Assembly: GCA_017936585.1 (NCBI GenBank)
Contig: JAGBFI010000025.1
Location: 1-55,211 of the forward strand
Length of the DNA: 55,211 bases
Direction of reading: 5' to 3'
Origin: Clostridia bacterium
GTDB lineage: Bacteria > Bacillota > Clostridia > Christensenellales > UBA1242
In this document: positions 1 to 8,522 of the stretch, in pieces
Numbering within the stretch: position 1 is the stretch's first letter
Layout of the letters: the number at the start of each line of letters is the position of its first letter
Translations under genes and position numbers: made by a program
The notes under the pieces: generated by a model
Database searches by the model: none
Seen by the model: the letters and a program-made list of their open reading frames with translations, nothing else
Told to the model about the DNA's origin: nothing

Positions 1-1
1 A

Positions 2-1621
2 CTTGGAAGAATTGCCGATGAAACCCCACTAATAGTATCATTCCTAAATGCCAGGGGAATAAAGGTATTATCATACACAGAGGGCGAAATATCAGCAAGA
101 ACACACAACGACAAGTTAATGACTTACATTAGATTCTGGCAAGCAGAGGGGGAAAGCCTTAAGACTTCAATGAGAATTAAAGATGCCAACGAAAAAGGTG
201 TAGAGCAAGGCAAATGGCGTGGTGGCTGTCCACCATATGGCTACAGGTCAGTAAGTAAAGGAACACTAAACTTCAAAGGCAGACCAATATTCGATGTGGA
301 AATAGATCCAGACACTTCAAAGGTAGTAAAAAGAATATTCGAATTATATAAGGAACATTACAGCACTAAAACAATAGCAAAAATACTAAATAATGATGGT
401 GTGCCAACAAGAAATGGTACACTATGGGCATCAAACACAGTGGCAAAGATACTAAGAAATAAACTTTATATAGGAATTTATGAACTTGGTAAAATGGCAA
501 AGAATGTAAGAGTAGCATCGCCAATAATGGAAAACTTGAGATTTATTGACAATGAAACCTTTAACCAAGTACAAAAAATGCTAAGCGAAAACAAATTAGT
601 AAAAGGGGATGTAAGACCAACAGTAAGGGGTTCAAAATTGCTTACAGGATTGCTTTATTGCGAATGTGGTAAAAAATACACAGGACATACCCAGGTGGAC
701 AGAAAGATAAGAAAAGATGGCTCAGAGTGGGTTCAAGAGTATAGTTTCTATCGCTGTGGTGCTCACAGACATCCAAAAGATGGACAATGCAATAAGAAAC
801 CAATAAAAGCTGAAATGCTTGAAAAACTAGTGGTAGATGATGCTAAAAAGTTCCTATTAGAAAGCGACATAGATAAGTTGCTTATAAATCAAGAAGATAA
901 GATGAAAGAAAAAGAGACAGAACTAGTAGAACAATTAAGAAGAATAGGTAGAGAAAACGCACAAAAAGAAAAAGAAGTGTCAAAATTAAAAGATGAAGTT
1001 TATAAGGTTATAATAGGTCAAAGCAAATTCTCTGAAGAATTACTATCAGAATTAATACAGACCAAAGAAAAAGAACTTAAAGAACAAAAAGATAAAGGAC
1101 TTGAAATAGAGTCAAAAATAGAAGCTATAAGAGCAACAATAGACCAACAAAAGGTTTTATCAAAGGACTTGAACGACTGGTCGGCAAGGTTTGATAACCA
1201 GGAATTAAACGAGAAAAAAACAATGATTATTAACTTAATAAATAAAATAACTATATTTGATGAGAAAATTGAAGTAAAATATAGCCTAAAGTTTGACAAT
1301 TTTGAAAAGAATCATTATAATAATATAGATGCACATCAGTGTGAAAACTTTAAAAAAGAGCATAATATGGCAGATAATGCTACAAAAGATAGCATTTTTT
1401 ATGCAACAGACTTGCACAAAGGGGAACACTTGCGAAGATGTTGGAATGGCAGACAGCAACGCTCTTTTGTTGGCTTGCAGTGCAATGTATGCATGCGAAA
1501 AGTTGGGACCTCCGGAGTGTTATTTGAATTTGTCGCACGCAATCATCTATATTTGCGAGGCAGAAAAGTCAAACAGTGTCTACAAAGCGATGTCCATGGC
1601 TCAGGAAGACGCGGCAAATGA
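2..1621 (+). CDS. Large serine recombinase, 5'-truncated by window edge
   Basis: The frame is open from base 2, so the N-terminal part of the catalytic domain with the active-site Ser lies outside the window. What remains begins with the end of the resolvase domain and its long helix (through about base 210). A Recombinase domain follows (PPYGYR, then the helix with TKTIAKILNNDGVPT). Next is a zinc ribbon (CECGKKY near base 660 and YRCG...QCNKK near 750-795), then a Glu/Lys-rich coiled coil (about 880-1200), as in large serine integrases. Such enzymes integrate and excise phages and conjugative elements. The family normally ends soon after the coiled coil and a short beta region (IEVKYSLKF, about 1270-1300). 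Here the frame continues to 1621 through DNA that encodes rarA in another frame, so the last 60 or so residues are probably a read-through tail created at the element-chromosome junction. Confidence 0.9.
   Translation, partial: LGRIADETPLIVSFLNARGIKVLSYTEGEISARTHNDKLMTYIRFWQAEGESLKTSMRIKDANEKGVEQGKWRGGCPPYGYRSVSKGTLNFKGRPIFDVEIDPDTSKVVKRIFELYKEHYSTKTIAKILNNDGVPTRNGTLWASNTVAKILRNKLYIGIYELGKMAKNVRVASPIMENLRFIDNETFNQVQKMLSENKLVKGDVRPTVRGSKLLTGLLYCECGKKYTGHTQVDRKIRKDGSEWVQEYSFYRCGAHRHPKDGQCNKKPIKAEMLEKLVVDDAKKFLLESDIDKLLINQEDKMKEKETELVEQLRRIGRENAQKEKEVSKLKDEVYKVIIGQSKFSEELLSELIQTKEKELKEQKDKGLEIESKIEAIRATIDQQKVLSKDLNDWSARFDNQELNEKKTMIINLINKITIFDEKIEVKYSLKFDNFEKNHYNNIDAHQCENFKKEHNMADNATKDSIFYATDLHKGEHLRRCWNGRQQRSFVGLQCNVCMRKVGTSGVLFEFVARNHLYLRGRKVKQCLQSDVHGSGRRGK
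1421..1440. other. Probable element-chromosome junction (att site) within rarA
   Basis: Upstream of about base 1425 no RarA-like residues are seen in any frame. From about 1428 onward frame 3 reads a RarA C-terminal domain starting TCEDVGMADS. The serine recombinase gene ends at this point, as integrase genes often lie next to their attachment site. The exact crossover is inferred; the other end of the element is outside the window. Confidence 0.5.
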
Positions 1622-1838
1622 GCGAGATGATATTGTTCCAAATCATCTGAAAAATCATCCAAGTACAAATGCAGATGGACATGGAGCATATAAATATCCT
1701 CATGAATTTGGGGGATATTGCAAACAACAATATATGCCTGACAAACTTAAGGACAGGATATATTATCAGCCAAGCGAAAATGGCAGAGAGAAAAATTTGA
1801 TTAGAAAAAAATTCTCAAAAAATGGATTTAAGAAATAA
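1428..1838 (+). pseudogene. rarA: 3' fragment of rarA/mgsA (replication-associated AAA+ ATPase)
   Basis: Frame 3 encodes the C-terminal tetramerisation region of the RarA/MgsA family: EDVGMADSNALLLA, then HAIIYICEAEKSNSVY, VPNHLKN, YKYPHEF, QQYMPD and ENGREK. RarA acts at stalled replication forks with SSB. The AAA+ ATPase part (Walker A and B) is absent here; the upstream DNA belongs to the serine recombinase. An in-frame ATG at 1329 gives a 169-codon frame, but it has no convincing ribosome-binding site and its first 30 or so residues do not look like RarA. Only 11 nt separate its stop from the next gene, so rarA and that gene were probably co-transcribed. I call it a disrupted gene. An intact copy could be restored by excision of the element. 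Confidence 0.8.
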
Positions 1839-1849
1839 GGGGAAATTTT

Positions 1850-2806
1850 ATGTTTGGAAGAAGAGCAGACGGAGTTAGAGTTAAGGATTTGCCAATTATT
1901 GACAAGGCAATGCCGTATTTTATGCCAGAGCGTTCGGACGCTTGCAACTTGTATGAGGAGCCACTCAATGTTGGAAATATCGATAAATTTGTGATTGAAC
2001 AGAAGAAAGCAACAGGCATTCACTATACATACACCGAAATTTTGATGGGTGCGTGTCTGAGAATGCTTTATCAAAGACCTAAAACAAACAGATTTATTCA
2101 TAACTGTATGGTGTTTCAAAGAAAATACATTTCAATTTCAATCAGCGTGAAGAAAAAACTCACCGATGACGGAGAGGAAATCACTTTGAAAATGTATTTC
2201 ACTGGAAGAGAAAGTTTGAAGGAAATCAAGGAAAAATTTGAGGCGGAGCTTGCAAAAAACTCTATTGCGGCAGAAAAAGACCATAAAACAACTCGTTTTG
2301 CGGGAGTACTGGCAAAAATGCCTAACTGGCTTTATAAGTTTGTTTTGGCAGTGCTGCGCTTTGGGGATAAACACGGAATGCTTCCAAGAAAATTATTGGA
2401 TGTGAGCCCTTTCCATACAAGCATCTTTATCACTGACCTTCGAAGTATCAAGTTGAACTCTCTTTACCACCACCTCTACAACTTTGGAAACACAACAATC
2501 TTTGCTGCAATGGGAAAACTTTATTATGCTCCGGTTGCAAACAGATCTGGGGAAATTTCTGTTGCAAAACAATGTGATATGCGTTTCACTTTGGATGAAA
2601 GAGTGTGCGATGGGCTTTATTATGGAAATAGCTTGAGAGTTTTGATGAAAAACCTTGAAAATCCAGAACTTATGCTTGAATCTTTGCCAGAGCCGGAACT
2701 TGAGGGAAAAGCACTCAAGAAAAAACAAAAACACGACAAGAAACAAGCGAAGAAAGGCAAAAAGCAAGCAAAAAGAGAAGAAAAGAAAGCAAAGAAAAAC
2801 AAATAA
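1850..2806 (+). CDS. E2-like acyltransferase-fold protein (2-oxoacid dehydrogenase E2/CAT family), substituted catalytic His
   Basis: A 318-residue protein that resembles the catalytic domain of 2-oxoacid dehydrogenase acyltransferases (E2) and chloramphenicol acetyltransferase. It has no lipoyl domain and no E1/E3-binding domain. The strongest match is the C-terminal motif LDERVCDGLYYGN near residue 255, which corresponds to the family's DHRxxDG. In E2 and CAT the His of that motif is the general base; here it is Glu. Other family-like stretches are the N-terminal SDACNLYEEPLNV, which would pack the trimer, and FITDLRSI near residue 197. The last 30 or so residues are almost pure Lys/Ala/Gln/Glu (KKKQKHDKKQAKKGKK), a tail that could bind nucleic acid or membrane. 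It sits directly downstream of rarA. Acyltransferase activity is doubtful without the His; a binding or structural role is possible. Confidence 0.6.
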   Translation: MFGRRADGVRVKDLPIIDKAMPYFMPERSDACNLYEEPLNVGNIDKFVIEQKKATGIHYTYTEILMGACLRMLYQRPKTNRFIHNCMVFQRKYISISISVKKKLTDDGEEITLKMYFTGRESLKEIKEKFEAELAKNSIAAEKDHKTTRFAGVLAKMPNWLYKFVLAVLRFGDKHGMLPRKLLDVSPFHTSIFITDLRSIKLNSLYHHLYNFGNTTIFAAMGKLYYAPVANRSGEISVAKQCDMRFTLDERVCDGLYYGNSLRVLMKNLENPELMLESLPEPELEGKALKKKQKHDKKQAKKGKKQAKREEKKAKKNK

Positions 2807-2817
2807 GATTTTTTGAA

Positions 2818-2848
2818 AAAAAGCGCGGGAAAATATCCTGCGTTTTTT
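2818..2848 (+). terminator. Rho-independent terminator after the E2-like gene
   Basis: GCGCGGG (2823-2829) pairs with CCTGCGT (2837-2843) with two G-U pairs. The stem is extended by an A-run before and a T-run after (2843-2848), with a 7-nt loop. Confidence 0.8.
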
Positions 2849-2866
2849 GATGCTTCTTGGGGAATT

Positions 2867-2885
2867 TGACGGCAATATGCCGTCA
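2867..2885. repeat. Perfect 8-bp hairpin TGACGGCA/TGCCGTCA
   Basis: TGACGGCA, a 3-nt loop ATA, then TGCCGTCA. It lies between a terminator and the promoter at 2943. No T-run follows, so it is not a terminator. It could be an operator or an RNA stem. Confidence 0.6.
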
Positions 2886-2942
2886 CAAAACGCACAAATT
2901 GTAAAATATTGTAAAGTCTTTAAAAATTTTTGACATAAAAAA

Positions 2943-2971
2943 TTGACTATGAAAAACTTTTAAAATAAAAT
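2943..2971 (+). promoter_or_regulatory. Sigma-A-like promoter for the HTH gene at 3003
   Basis: TTGACT at 2943-2948, a 17-nt spacer, then TAAAAT at 2966-2971. A strong ribosome-binding site, AAAGGAGAGG, follows just before the ATG at 3003. Confidence 0.75.
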
Positions 2972-3002
2972 CGTTTTTGAAGTTTAAAAGGAGAGGTTTT
3001 TC

Positions 3003-3530
3003 ATGAAAAATAATTATGTTTGGGCAAAGACTTTGCTTATGGTGTACAGATATTTGGAGCGTATTGCGGGGGCAATTGACAAGATTGTTATGCAGAGTGC
3101 GTTAAATTGTTCAAACATTTCTGGACAAAACTATTTTTATAACAATGTGATGTCGATTTCTCAAAAAATTATCGACTTGTCGGAGAGAAAAGTTACGCTT
3201 ATAAATTTGAAAATTTTAATTGAAGAGTGCTTGAAAGAAATTCCGCAAAAGGATGCCATCATTTTGATTGAAAAGTTTTTTGATGGTGTGAAAACAAAAA
3301 ATTTGGTTGAAAGACATCATATCAGCATGCGTACGGTGTTTAGGAAGATTGAGGCGGCGGTCAATGCTTTTTCAAGCAAACTTATGTCAAAAGGATATTC
3401 TGATTTAAAGATTGACAAAATGCTTGAAAATGAGGGCTGGATAAGGAATGTTTATGTTAGACTTTCCAAAGCTGAAGTTGAGGACTTTTGTCTTTCAAAG
3501 ACCTATCTTGCAAAAGCAGTGTCGATGTGA
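3003..3530 (+). CDS. Sigma-region-4-like helix-turn-helix protein, possible phage late regulator
   Basis: A 175-residue soluble protein of uncertain family. Residues 80-125 read like a sigma-70 region 4 or RinA/ArpU-type HTH: a helix (KDAIILIEKFFDG), then KTKNLVERHHISMRTVFRKIEAAVNAF, where ISMRTVFRKI would be the recognition helix. Proteins of this size and layout often control late genes in phages of Firmicutes, and the terminase gene starts 0.9 kb downstream. The gene has its own good promoter and ribosome-binding site. It converges with the gene at 3532, with a single base between the two stop codons. Alternatives are a small sigma-like regulator of host genes or a terminase-small-like DNA binder. 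I am confident it is a gene and unsure of its role. Confidence 0.6.
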   Translation: MKNNYVWAKTLLMVYRYLERIAGAIDKIVMQSALNCSNISGQNYFYNNVMSISQKIIDLSERKVTLINLKILIEECLKEIPQKDAIILIEKFFDGVKTKNLVERHHISMRTVFRKIEAAVNAFSSKLMSKGYSDLKIDKMLENEGWIRNVYVRLSKAEVEDFCLSKTYLAKAVSM

Positions 3531-3531
3531 C

Positions 3532-4317
3532 TTACAGCTCGTTTTCGTCAAATTCGAAATAGTCTCCATGATGTACTTTGTTTGCTCGTTTTGCCTTCTT
3601 TTTTGTTTTTGTGATTTGCATGATTTTTGAGGGCTTAATTAAAAAGTATAGAATCAGCAAACTTGGTACGCTGATGGCAACAATAAGCAGCACTTTTGTG
3701 CCGGTTGACAGGCTTGTGAATGTGGTTGTGGTTGGCAAAAGGATGTCTTCGCTGACGATTTCAAAACTTTCGTTGTTTGTGGAAATCTTCTGCGCGGGAT
3801 TTTGATATGCAACTTGCGAAAAAACATAGCCAAAATATCTTTCTCCTCCAATCTCCACACTGGAATAGAACCATGTTTTGCTGTTTTGGGAAAGTTGTTC
3901 TCCCTCCTTGGAACCATAATATTTGATTTGCATATCGCTTGTCAGTTGGGCGATGGCTTCCGAAGAGGAATAGGGCGTTTGATACAGAACATATGGCACA
4001 AAAAGATTGTATGTCATTTGAGCAAAGGGGGTTGATGGGGTGCCGTTCATAAGTGCAACTTTGTTTTTTTTGACATAGCCGTTTGCTCCGTCATAGTTAA
4101 CTTTATAATAGTCGTCAACGACATATTCCACTTGCACGAAATAGGTTGCAGGGATTTCGAAAAGCGCAGAACTCTCGCTTGGTGCAGAGCAAAATTGCAC
4201 GCCTGTGGTTTGCACTTTGCCGAAATATTGATGCTCATCTACTGCCAAAGCACTTGCCTGTGGCTGAAAATTCAATAAAAATATTGAGAAAAGCAAAAGT
4301 AAAATAATTTTTTTCAT
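3532..4317 (-). CDS. Secreted or membrane-anchored SH3-like protein
   Basis: A 261-residue protein with a clear signal peptide (MKKIILLLLFSIFLLNF, cleavage probably after ASA). Two SH3b-like repeats follow; the first covers residues 35-95 (FCSAPSESSALFEIP, then YYKVNYDGANGYVKKNKV). A Thr/Ser linker and a transmembrane segment near residues 205-228 (VLLIVAISVPSLLILYFLI) come next, then a short cytoplasmic tail that is basic and ends acidic (FDENEL). SH3b repeats often bind cell wall. The protein would be anchored to the membrane with its bulk outside. It is transcribed opposite to its neighbours and its start lies 93 bp from the terminase start. No catalytic domain is seen. Confidence 0.7.
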   Translation of the reverse strand: MKKIILLLLFSIFLLNFQPQASALAVDEHQYFGKVQTTGVQFCSAPSESSALFEIPATYFVQVEYVVDDYYKVNYDGANGYVKKNKVALMNGTPSTPFAQMTYNLFVPYVLYQTPYSSSEAIAQLTSDMQIKYYGSKEGEQLSQNSKTWFYSSVEIGGERYFGYVFSQVAYQNPAQKISTNNESFEIVSEDILLPTTTTFTSLSTGTKVLLIVAISVPSLLILYFLIKPSKIMQITKTKKKAKRANKVHHGDYFEFDENEL

Positions 4318-4409
4318 GCCTCAATTTTAGGACAAGAAAACCGCTTTGCAATAATAGATTTTTGTCTGATTATTGTTTTTTTTTTAATTTTTTGTTTAAA
4401 GGATGTTTT

Positions 4410-5837
4410 ATGGACACAAATTTGATTAAAAAGATTTTAAAACTTGAAAAATTGATTGAGAAAAGATACAACAGTAACAAACTGAACTTTTATAACAAAA
4501 ATGGTAAGGTGCACAAAAAACAAATCAAATTTCATAAGTGCAAGAAGCGAAATCGTTGGGTTTTCGGTGGAAACCGTTCAGGAAAAACTGAGTGCGGCGC
4601 TGTGGAGGTGGTTTATCTTGCGTGCGGCGTGCATCCTTACAAGAAAAACAAGGTGACGGAAGGGTGGGTTGTCAGTCTCTCGCGTCAGGTGCAGAGGGAT
4701 GTTGCTCAGCGCAAGGTGCTGGAGTATTTGCCCGCGTCTTGCATTGAGAAAATCGTGATGGTCAGTGGCGGGCAGGATAGTGCAGAAAATGGTGTGATAG
4801 ATTTCATCCTTGTCAGGTCTCAGGCTGGCGGAATCAGCCGAATTGGCTTTAAAAGTTGCGATCAAGGCAGAGAGAAATTTCAGGGAGCGTCTCTTGACTA
4901 TGTTTGGTTTGACGAGGAACCTCCTTTTGACATCTATCTTGAGTGCAAAATGCGTGTTTTGGATAAATGTGGAGAAATTTTTGGTACAATGACTCCGCTC
5001 AAGGGGTTGACTTGGGTCTATAACACCATCTATTTAAACGACAAAAATGATGACGAGATTTGGTGTGAGACTATGGAGTGGGCTGACAATCCATTTTTGT
5101 CAAAGAAGGAACTTGAAAATATGACCAAAACGCTTCCAGCAGATGAAATTGAAAGCCGAAGATATGGCAAGTTTATGCAGAATGGCGGCATGGTGTACAG
5201 TGAGTTTGACGAAAATTTACACGTGATTGAACCGTTCAATGTGCCAAAAGAGTGGCAAGATATGATTTCCATTGACCCGGGGCTTCACAATCCGCTTTCG
5301 GCGCACTTTTATGCGGTTGATTTTGATGGGAATGTTTATATTGTGGCAGAACACTACGAGGCGGGACGCACGGTTGAAGAACATGCGAACAAAATTAAAG
5401 TGATTGCAAATAGGTTGGGCTGGAAAACGGACAGCCGAGGCTTTCTGCACGCACTTATTGACTCTGCAGCAAGTCAGAGAACTCTTGCGAGTGAGAAAAA
5501 CGTTGTTGAACTCTTTTATGATAACAAAATTCTCGCAAATCCAAAAGTAAACAAAGACCTTTTTGCGGGAATTTCGGTTGTGAAATCCTATCTGAAGACG
5601 GCGGACGGGCGAAGCCGGCTTTTTATTTTCAAAAATTGCACCAATCTGATTCGTGAAATAAAAAGTTATTGGTGGGGAAAGGGTGATGAGCCTATCAAAA
5701 AGGATGACCACAGTTTGGATGAAATGAGGTATTATTTGATGACAAAACCAATCAACAAGCAAGTTTTGGTGAAAAATGAGATCCAAAAAGACAAAGAAAA
5801 AATGGCAAGAAGTCTTAAATATAAAAAAATTATATAA
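4410..5837 (+). CDS. terL: Phage terminase large subunit (packaging ATPase-nuclease)
   Basis: A 475-residue DNA-packaging motor. The ATPase part has Walker A GGNRSGKT at residues 53-60 and Walker B YVWFDEEPP with Asp168-Glu169-Glu170. The RNase H-like nuclease part has the expected acidic residues: Asp289 in SIDPG, Asp351 in ALIDSAA, and Asp432/Asp433 or Asp437 in DDHSLDEM. Length and motif order are complete, so the enzyme looks functional. The start at 4410 is chosen because AAAGGATG precedes it at the right distance; a longer frame from 4362 has no such site. It stands alone: the portal and capsid genes begin 6.5 kb downstream, with host-like genes between. Base composition matches the neighbouring chromosomal genes. 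Confidence 0.92.
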   Translation: MDTNLIKKILKLEKLIEKRYNSNKLNFYNKNGKVHKKQIKFHKCKKRNRWVFGGNRSGKTECGAVEVVYLACGVHPYKKNKVTEGWVVSLSRQVQRDVAQRKVLEYLPASCIEKIVMVSGGQDSAENGVIDFILVRSQAGGISRIGFKSCDQGREKFQGASLDYVWFDEEPPFDIYLECKMRVLDKCGEIFGTMTPLKGLTWVYNTIYLNDKNDDEIWCETMEWADNPFLSKKELENMTKTLPADEIESRRYGKFMQNGGMVYSEFDENLHVIEPFNVPKEWQDMISIDPGLHNPLSAHFYAVDFDGNVYIVAEHYEAGRTVEEHANKIKVIANRLGWKTDSRGFLHALIDSAASQRTLASEKNVVELFYDNKILANPKVNKDLFAGISVVKSYLKTADGRSRLFIFKNCTNLIREIKSYWWGKGDEPIKKDDHSLDEMRYYLMTKPINKQVLVKNEIQKDKEKMARSLKYKKII

Positions 5838-5854
5838 ATAATTTGTTAATATGT

Positions 5855-5884
5855 TTGGAAAAATAAGATTAAATTTGTTAAAAT
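5855..5884 (+). promoter_or_regulatory. Promoter of the surface-protein gene
   Basis: TTGGAA at 5855-5860, an 18-nt spacer and TAAAAT at 5879-5884, close upstream of GAAGGAA and the ATG at 5904. Confidence 0.5.
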
Positions 5885-5903
5885 GTCATTGAAGGAAAAA
5901 AAT

Positions 5904-8279
5904 ATGAAAAAATTCTCATTTTTAATTGTTTTTTTGTTTTGCTTGACGACACTTTTCGGTGGCATTTTTTTGATGCCTACAAATATTTCAAAAGCGGAGA
6001 CTTCTTCAACAAAACCTGTTGAGATTGGCACTGCGGCTGCTTTGTCTGATTATGTCACTGCTTACAGCGTGTTGAACGTGAGCGACAACATTGTGTTGAC
6101 TGACGACATCGACATGAAAGACCATACTTTGACGGGGACAATCGGCACTGCAGCAAACCCTTTCTGCGGAACCTTTGATGGCTGTGGTTTCACAATCAAA
6201 AATTTGTCCGTTTCAATTGCTGAAACAGAAACAAAAACAATTCAAAATGCAGGACTTTTCGGTGTTGTTTCCGGAAAGGTTTCTGACGGAACAATGATTA
6301 AAGCGCGAATCAAAAATGTTGGGTTGGGTGGAGAGATAAATTTGTCCACAAGCAATTGCATTTCGGCAAATGTTGGGGTGCTGGTTGGAAATGCAAGTAA
6401 TGTTGTGTTTGAACATATTCAAATCACTGGAAAAATCAAATATGAACCAGCTTTTGATTACAGCGTGAATTTTGGAACTTTGGCTGGATATGCTGAGGAT
6501 TGCCAAGTTTCAAAGGTTATTTGCAGAACAACAGGCTTTGGTGAGTTTGAAATTGCAACCGAAGACAACAAAAATTTCGCCTTTGGTGGTGTTGTTGGCG
6601 AAGCTTCGAATGTGAACATCAGCTTTGCAGTTGTTGGGGCGGCTTTCAATACAAACTTTGACTCTGCTTTTGCTGGGAATGCATATATTGGCGGTGTTGT
6701 TGGAAAGGTTTATCAAGGCGGAAGCCAAATTTCAAACGTTGCCGTTGAAAACAAATATTCAATCACAAAACCTGAGGGAAGTTCAGTTTATGTTGGAGAG
6801 GTTGCCGGAGTGGTTTCAAACGAACCTCCTGAGGCGGGGAATATTTCTTATGTGCACTATAAAGTGAACGCCGGCGTGGGAACTTTCGGCGACAATGGCA
6901 GTTATGAGGTTTCAAGCAGTCTGTATTTAACATCAAGTTTATATTCTCTTTCTTCTTTGGAGCACGATTCGGCCGGAAATTATCTCTATTTCACCGAGCA
7001 AGAGTGGAATCGTTCTTTGGAAGTTTGGGATTTTAGCAAAACTTGGTATGTTGCCTCTCAAACAATCTATTTGCAAAGCTTTTATGACAATTTTGCCGTC
7101 AATTTCCCAAGTTTGAACACAAAAGTTATTCAAATTGACGACACAAAAACAACTTTGAAAAGCGGATATAAATATGGCGATGAGGTAAAGATTGCTTTCA
7201 AGTTTGTGGAGGTTGTTGATGGAGAAAATGTCATCAATATGCAAGATTATTACACCTTGACTGCAATCGAACTTCCATCTTCTGATGTGAAAATTGTGAC
7301 TTTGGAAGAGAATGGCGTGGTTTCTTATAGAGTTTCCGGCTCTGACCTTTTTGAAATAAAGGCAAACGAGGATGGATCAGCGGGCTTTGAACTGACAATC
7401 AAGAATGTTAACCTTGCAACATCGGGAAATTATAACATCAAAGTTTCTCCAAAAACTTTCAAAATTAATTTTTCAACAAAGCTCTATGACAATGGTGTTT
7501 TGCAGGATAAAGTGCCTGCTTACATATATTCTGGAACAAACACAACAACTGAATATTTGAATTTGACAAGACTGAGCTATGATCAATACTATAAGATTGA
7601 AACAAGCGTGAAATCTTCGAATGACGCAATCGCCCCTGTGGGTTGGTTTATGTTGAAAGACGGGCAAGAAATCGACTTGCAGATTGATGGAAGTTATCCA
7701 CTTGAAATGACTTTTGGACATGGATATTTCACGGGTGATTGCGAAGTTTATGTTAAGTATACGACCGATGCGTGCAATGTGCTGTTCAAGCTGGGCGAGG
7801 GGATTTCTCAAATCGTGTGTGGCGGAAATGTGGTGGAGGAAACCATTGAAAGCGGTGGTGTGCCTGTGCCAAAGCAAGCGCAAAAACTTAAGCTTGACAT
7901 ATATGTGAAGCTTGGATATAGTTTTGATGTTCAACAATTTATCACCGAAATGGATGTGTATAAGGGAAACAATCCAAACGAAACTTTCTGCACTTTGCAG
8001 TCTTCTTATGAGACGGATGAATATCAATTCTTCCAATTCTTTTTGAATATTGATTCTTTGCAAGATGACTATAAAAACACTTTCACAATCAACGCAAAAA
8101 CAACCGCTTTGGACGAAGAAAACAACAGCTGGATTTGGTGGGTTGGTGGTGTTGGCGGAGCAATTATTTTGGCTGTGATCATCATTTTGATTGTTGTTTT
8201 GAAGAGACGCAGAGGTTATGGTGGCAGAAGCGCAAAATCTTCATACAACAAAAAGAATTTCAAAAACATGTATTTTTAA
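5904..8279 (+). CDS. Large cell-surface protein, GLUG-like repeats, C-terminal membrane anchor
   Basis: A 791-residue exported protein. The start at 5904 follows GAAGGAA with good spacing and opens a signal peptide (MKKFSFLIVFLFCL, cleavage near SKAE). The N-terminal half is rich in Gly/Asn/Val repeats typical of GLUG/beta-helix surface modules: NPFCGTFDGCGFTIKNLSV near residue 85, then GLFGVVSG, GVLVGNAS, GTLAGYAE, GGVVGEAS and GGVVGKV at roughly 35-residue steps. The middle (residues 400-740) looks like beta-sandwich repeats. The C-terminus is a transmembrane helix (residues 747-769) followed by KRRRGYGG and a basic tail. There is no LPXTG motif, so anchoring is by membrane, not sortase. 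A role in adhesion or envelope structure is inferred. It lies between the terminase gene and the rest of the head genes. Confidence 0.75.
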   Translation: MKKFSFLIVFLFCLTTLFGGIFLMPTNISKAETSSTKPVEIGTAAALSDYVTAYSVLNVSDNIVLTDDIDMKDHTLTGTIGTAANPFCGTFDGCGFTIKNLSVSIAETETKTIQNAGLFGVVSGKVSDGTMIKARIKNVGLGGEINLSTSNCISANVGVLVGNASNVVFEHIQITGKIKYEPAFDYSVNFGTLAGYAEDCQVSKVICRTTGFGEFEIATEDNKNFAFGGVVGEASNVNISFAVVGAAFNTNFDSAFAGNAYIGGVVGKVYQGGSQISNVAVENKYSITKPEGSSVYVGEVAGVVSNEPPEAGNISYVHYKVNAGVGTFGDNGSYEVSSSLYLTSSLYSLSSLEHDSAGNYLYFTEQEWNRSLEVWDFSKTWYVASQTIYLQSFYDNFAVNFPSLNTKVIQIDDTKTTLKSGYKYGDEVKIAFKFVEVVDGENVINMQDYYTLTAIELPSSDVKIVTLEENGVVSYRVSGSDLFEIKANEDGSAGFELTIKNVNLATSGNYNIKVSPKTFKINFSTKLYDNGVLQDKVPAYIYSGTNTTTEYLNLTRLSYDQYYKIETSVKSSNDAIAPVGWFMLKDGQEIDLQIDGSYPLEMTFGHGYFTGDCEVYVKYTTDACNVLFKLGEGISQIVCGGNVVEETIESGGVPVPKQAQKLKLDIYVKLGYSFDVQQFITEMDVYKGNNPNETFCTLQSSYETDEYQFFQFFLNIDSLQDDYKNTFTINAKTTALDEENNSWIWWVGGVGGAIILAVIIILIVVLKRRRGYGGRSAKSSYNKKNFKNMYF

Positions 8280-8285
8280 AAAATT

Positions 8286-8313
8286 AAAACTGCACGTATG
8301 TGCAGTTTTTTTT
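8286..8313 (+). terminator. Terminator after the surface-protein gene
   Basis: AAAACTGCAC, loop GTAT, GTGCAGTTTT, then more T. The 10-bp stem is perfect. Confidence 0.9.
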
Positions 8314-8522
8314 GTTGAGTTTAATTTATTGAAAATTAATATAAATAATATTATTTAAATTAATTTTTTAAAAATAATTATTAAAAATGTCATAAATATA
8401 TTAAAAAATACATTTTTTTATTTATTTAATATTTTTTATATACATTATTTTTGATTTTTTCTAATTTTTTAATTTTAATTTTTTAAATGCTTTTCAAATT
8501 TTTTAGTCTGTTTTGTTTTTTG
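8314..8522. other. Extremely AT-rich intergenic island
   Basis: About 200 bases made almost only of A and T, with long runs of TTTTTT and TTAATTAA-like words and only scattered G or C. No open frame is supported. It separates the terminator of the surface-protein gene from the 3' end of the reverse-strand gene at 8523. Confidence 0.8.

Noticed and set aside
1018..1299. Reverse-strand frames inside the recombinase and other long genes
   Set aside because: These are mirror frames of Lys/Glu-rich coding sequence, rich in Phe/Ser/Leu, without ribosome sites.
1329..1427. Start of an intact rarA-like gene at the ATG at 1329
   Set aside because: The first 30 or so residues do not resemble RarA, no ribosome site precedes the ATG and all ATPase motifs are absent.
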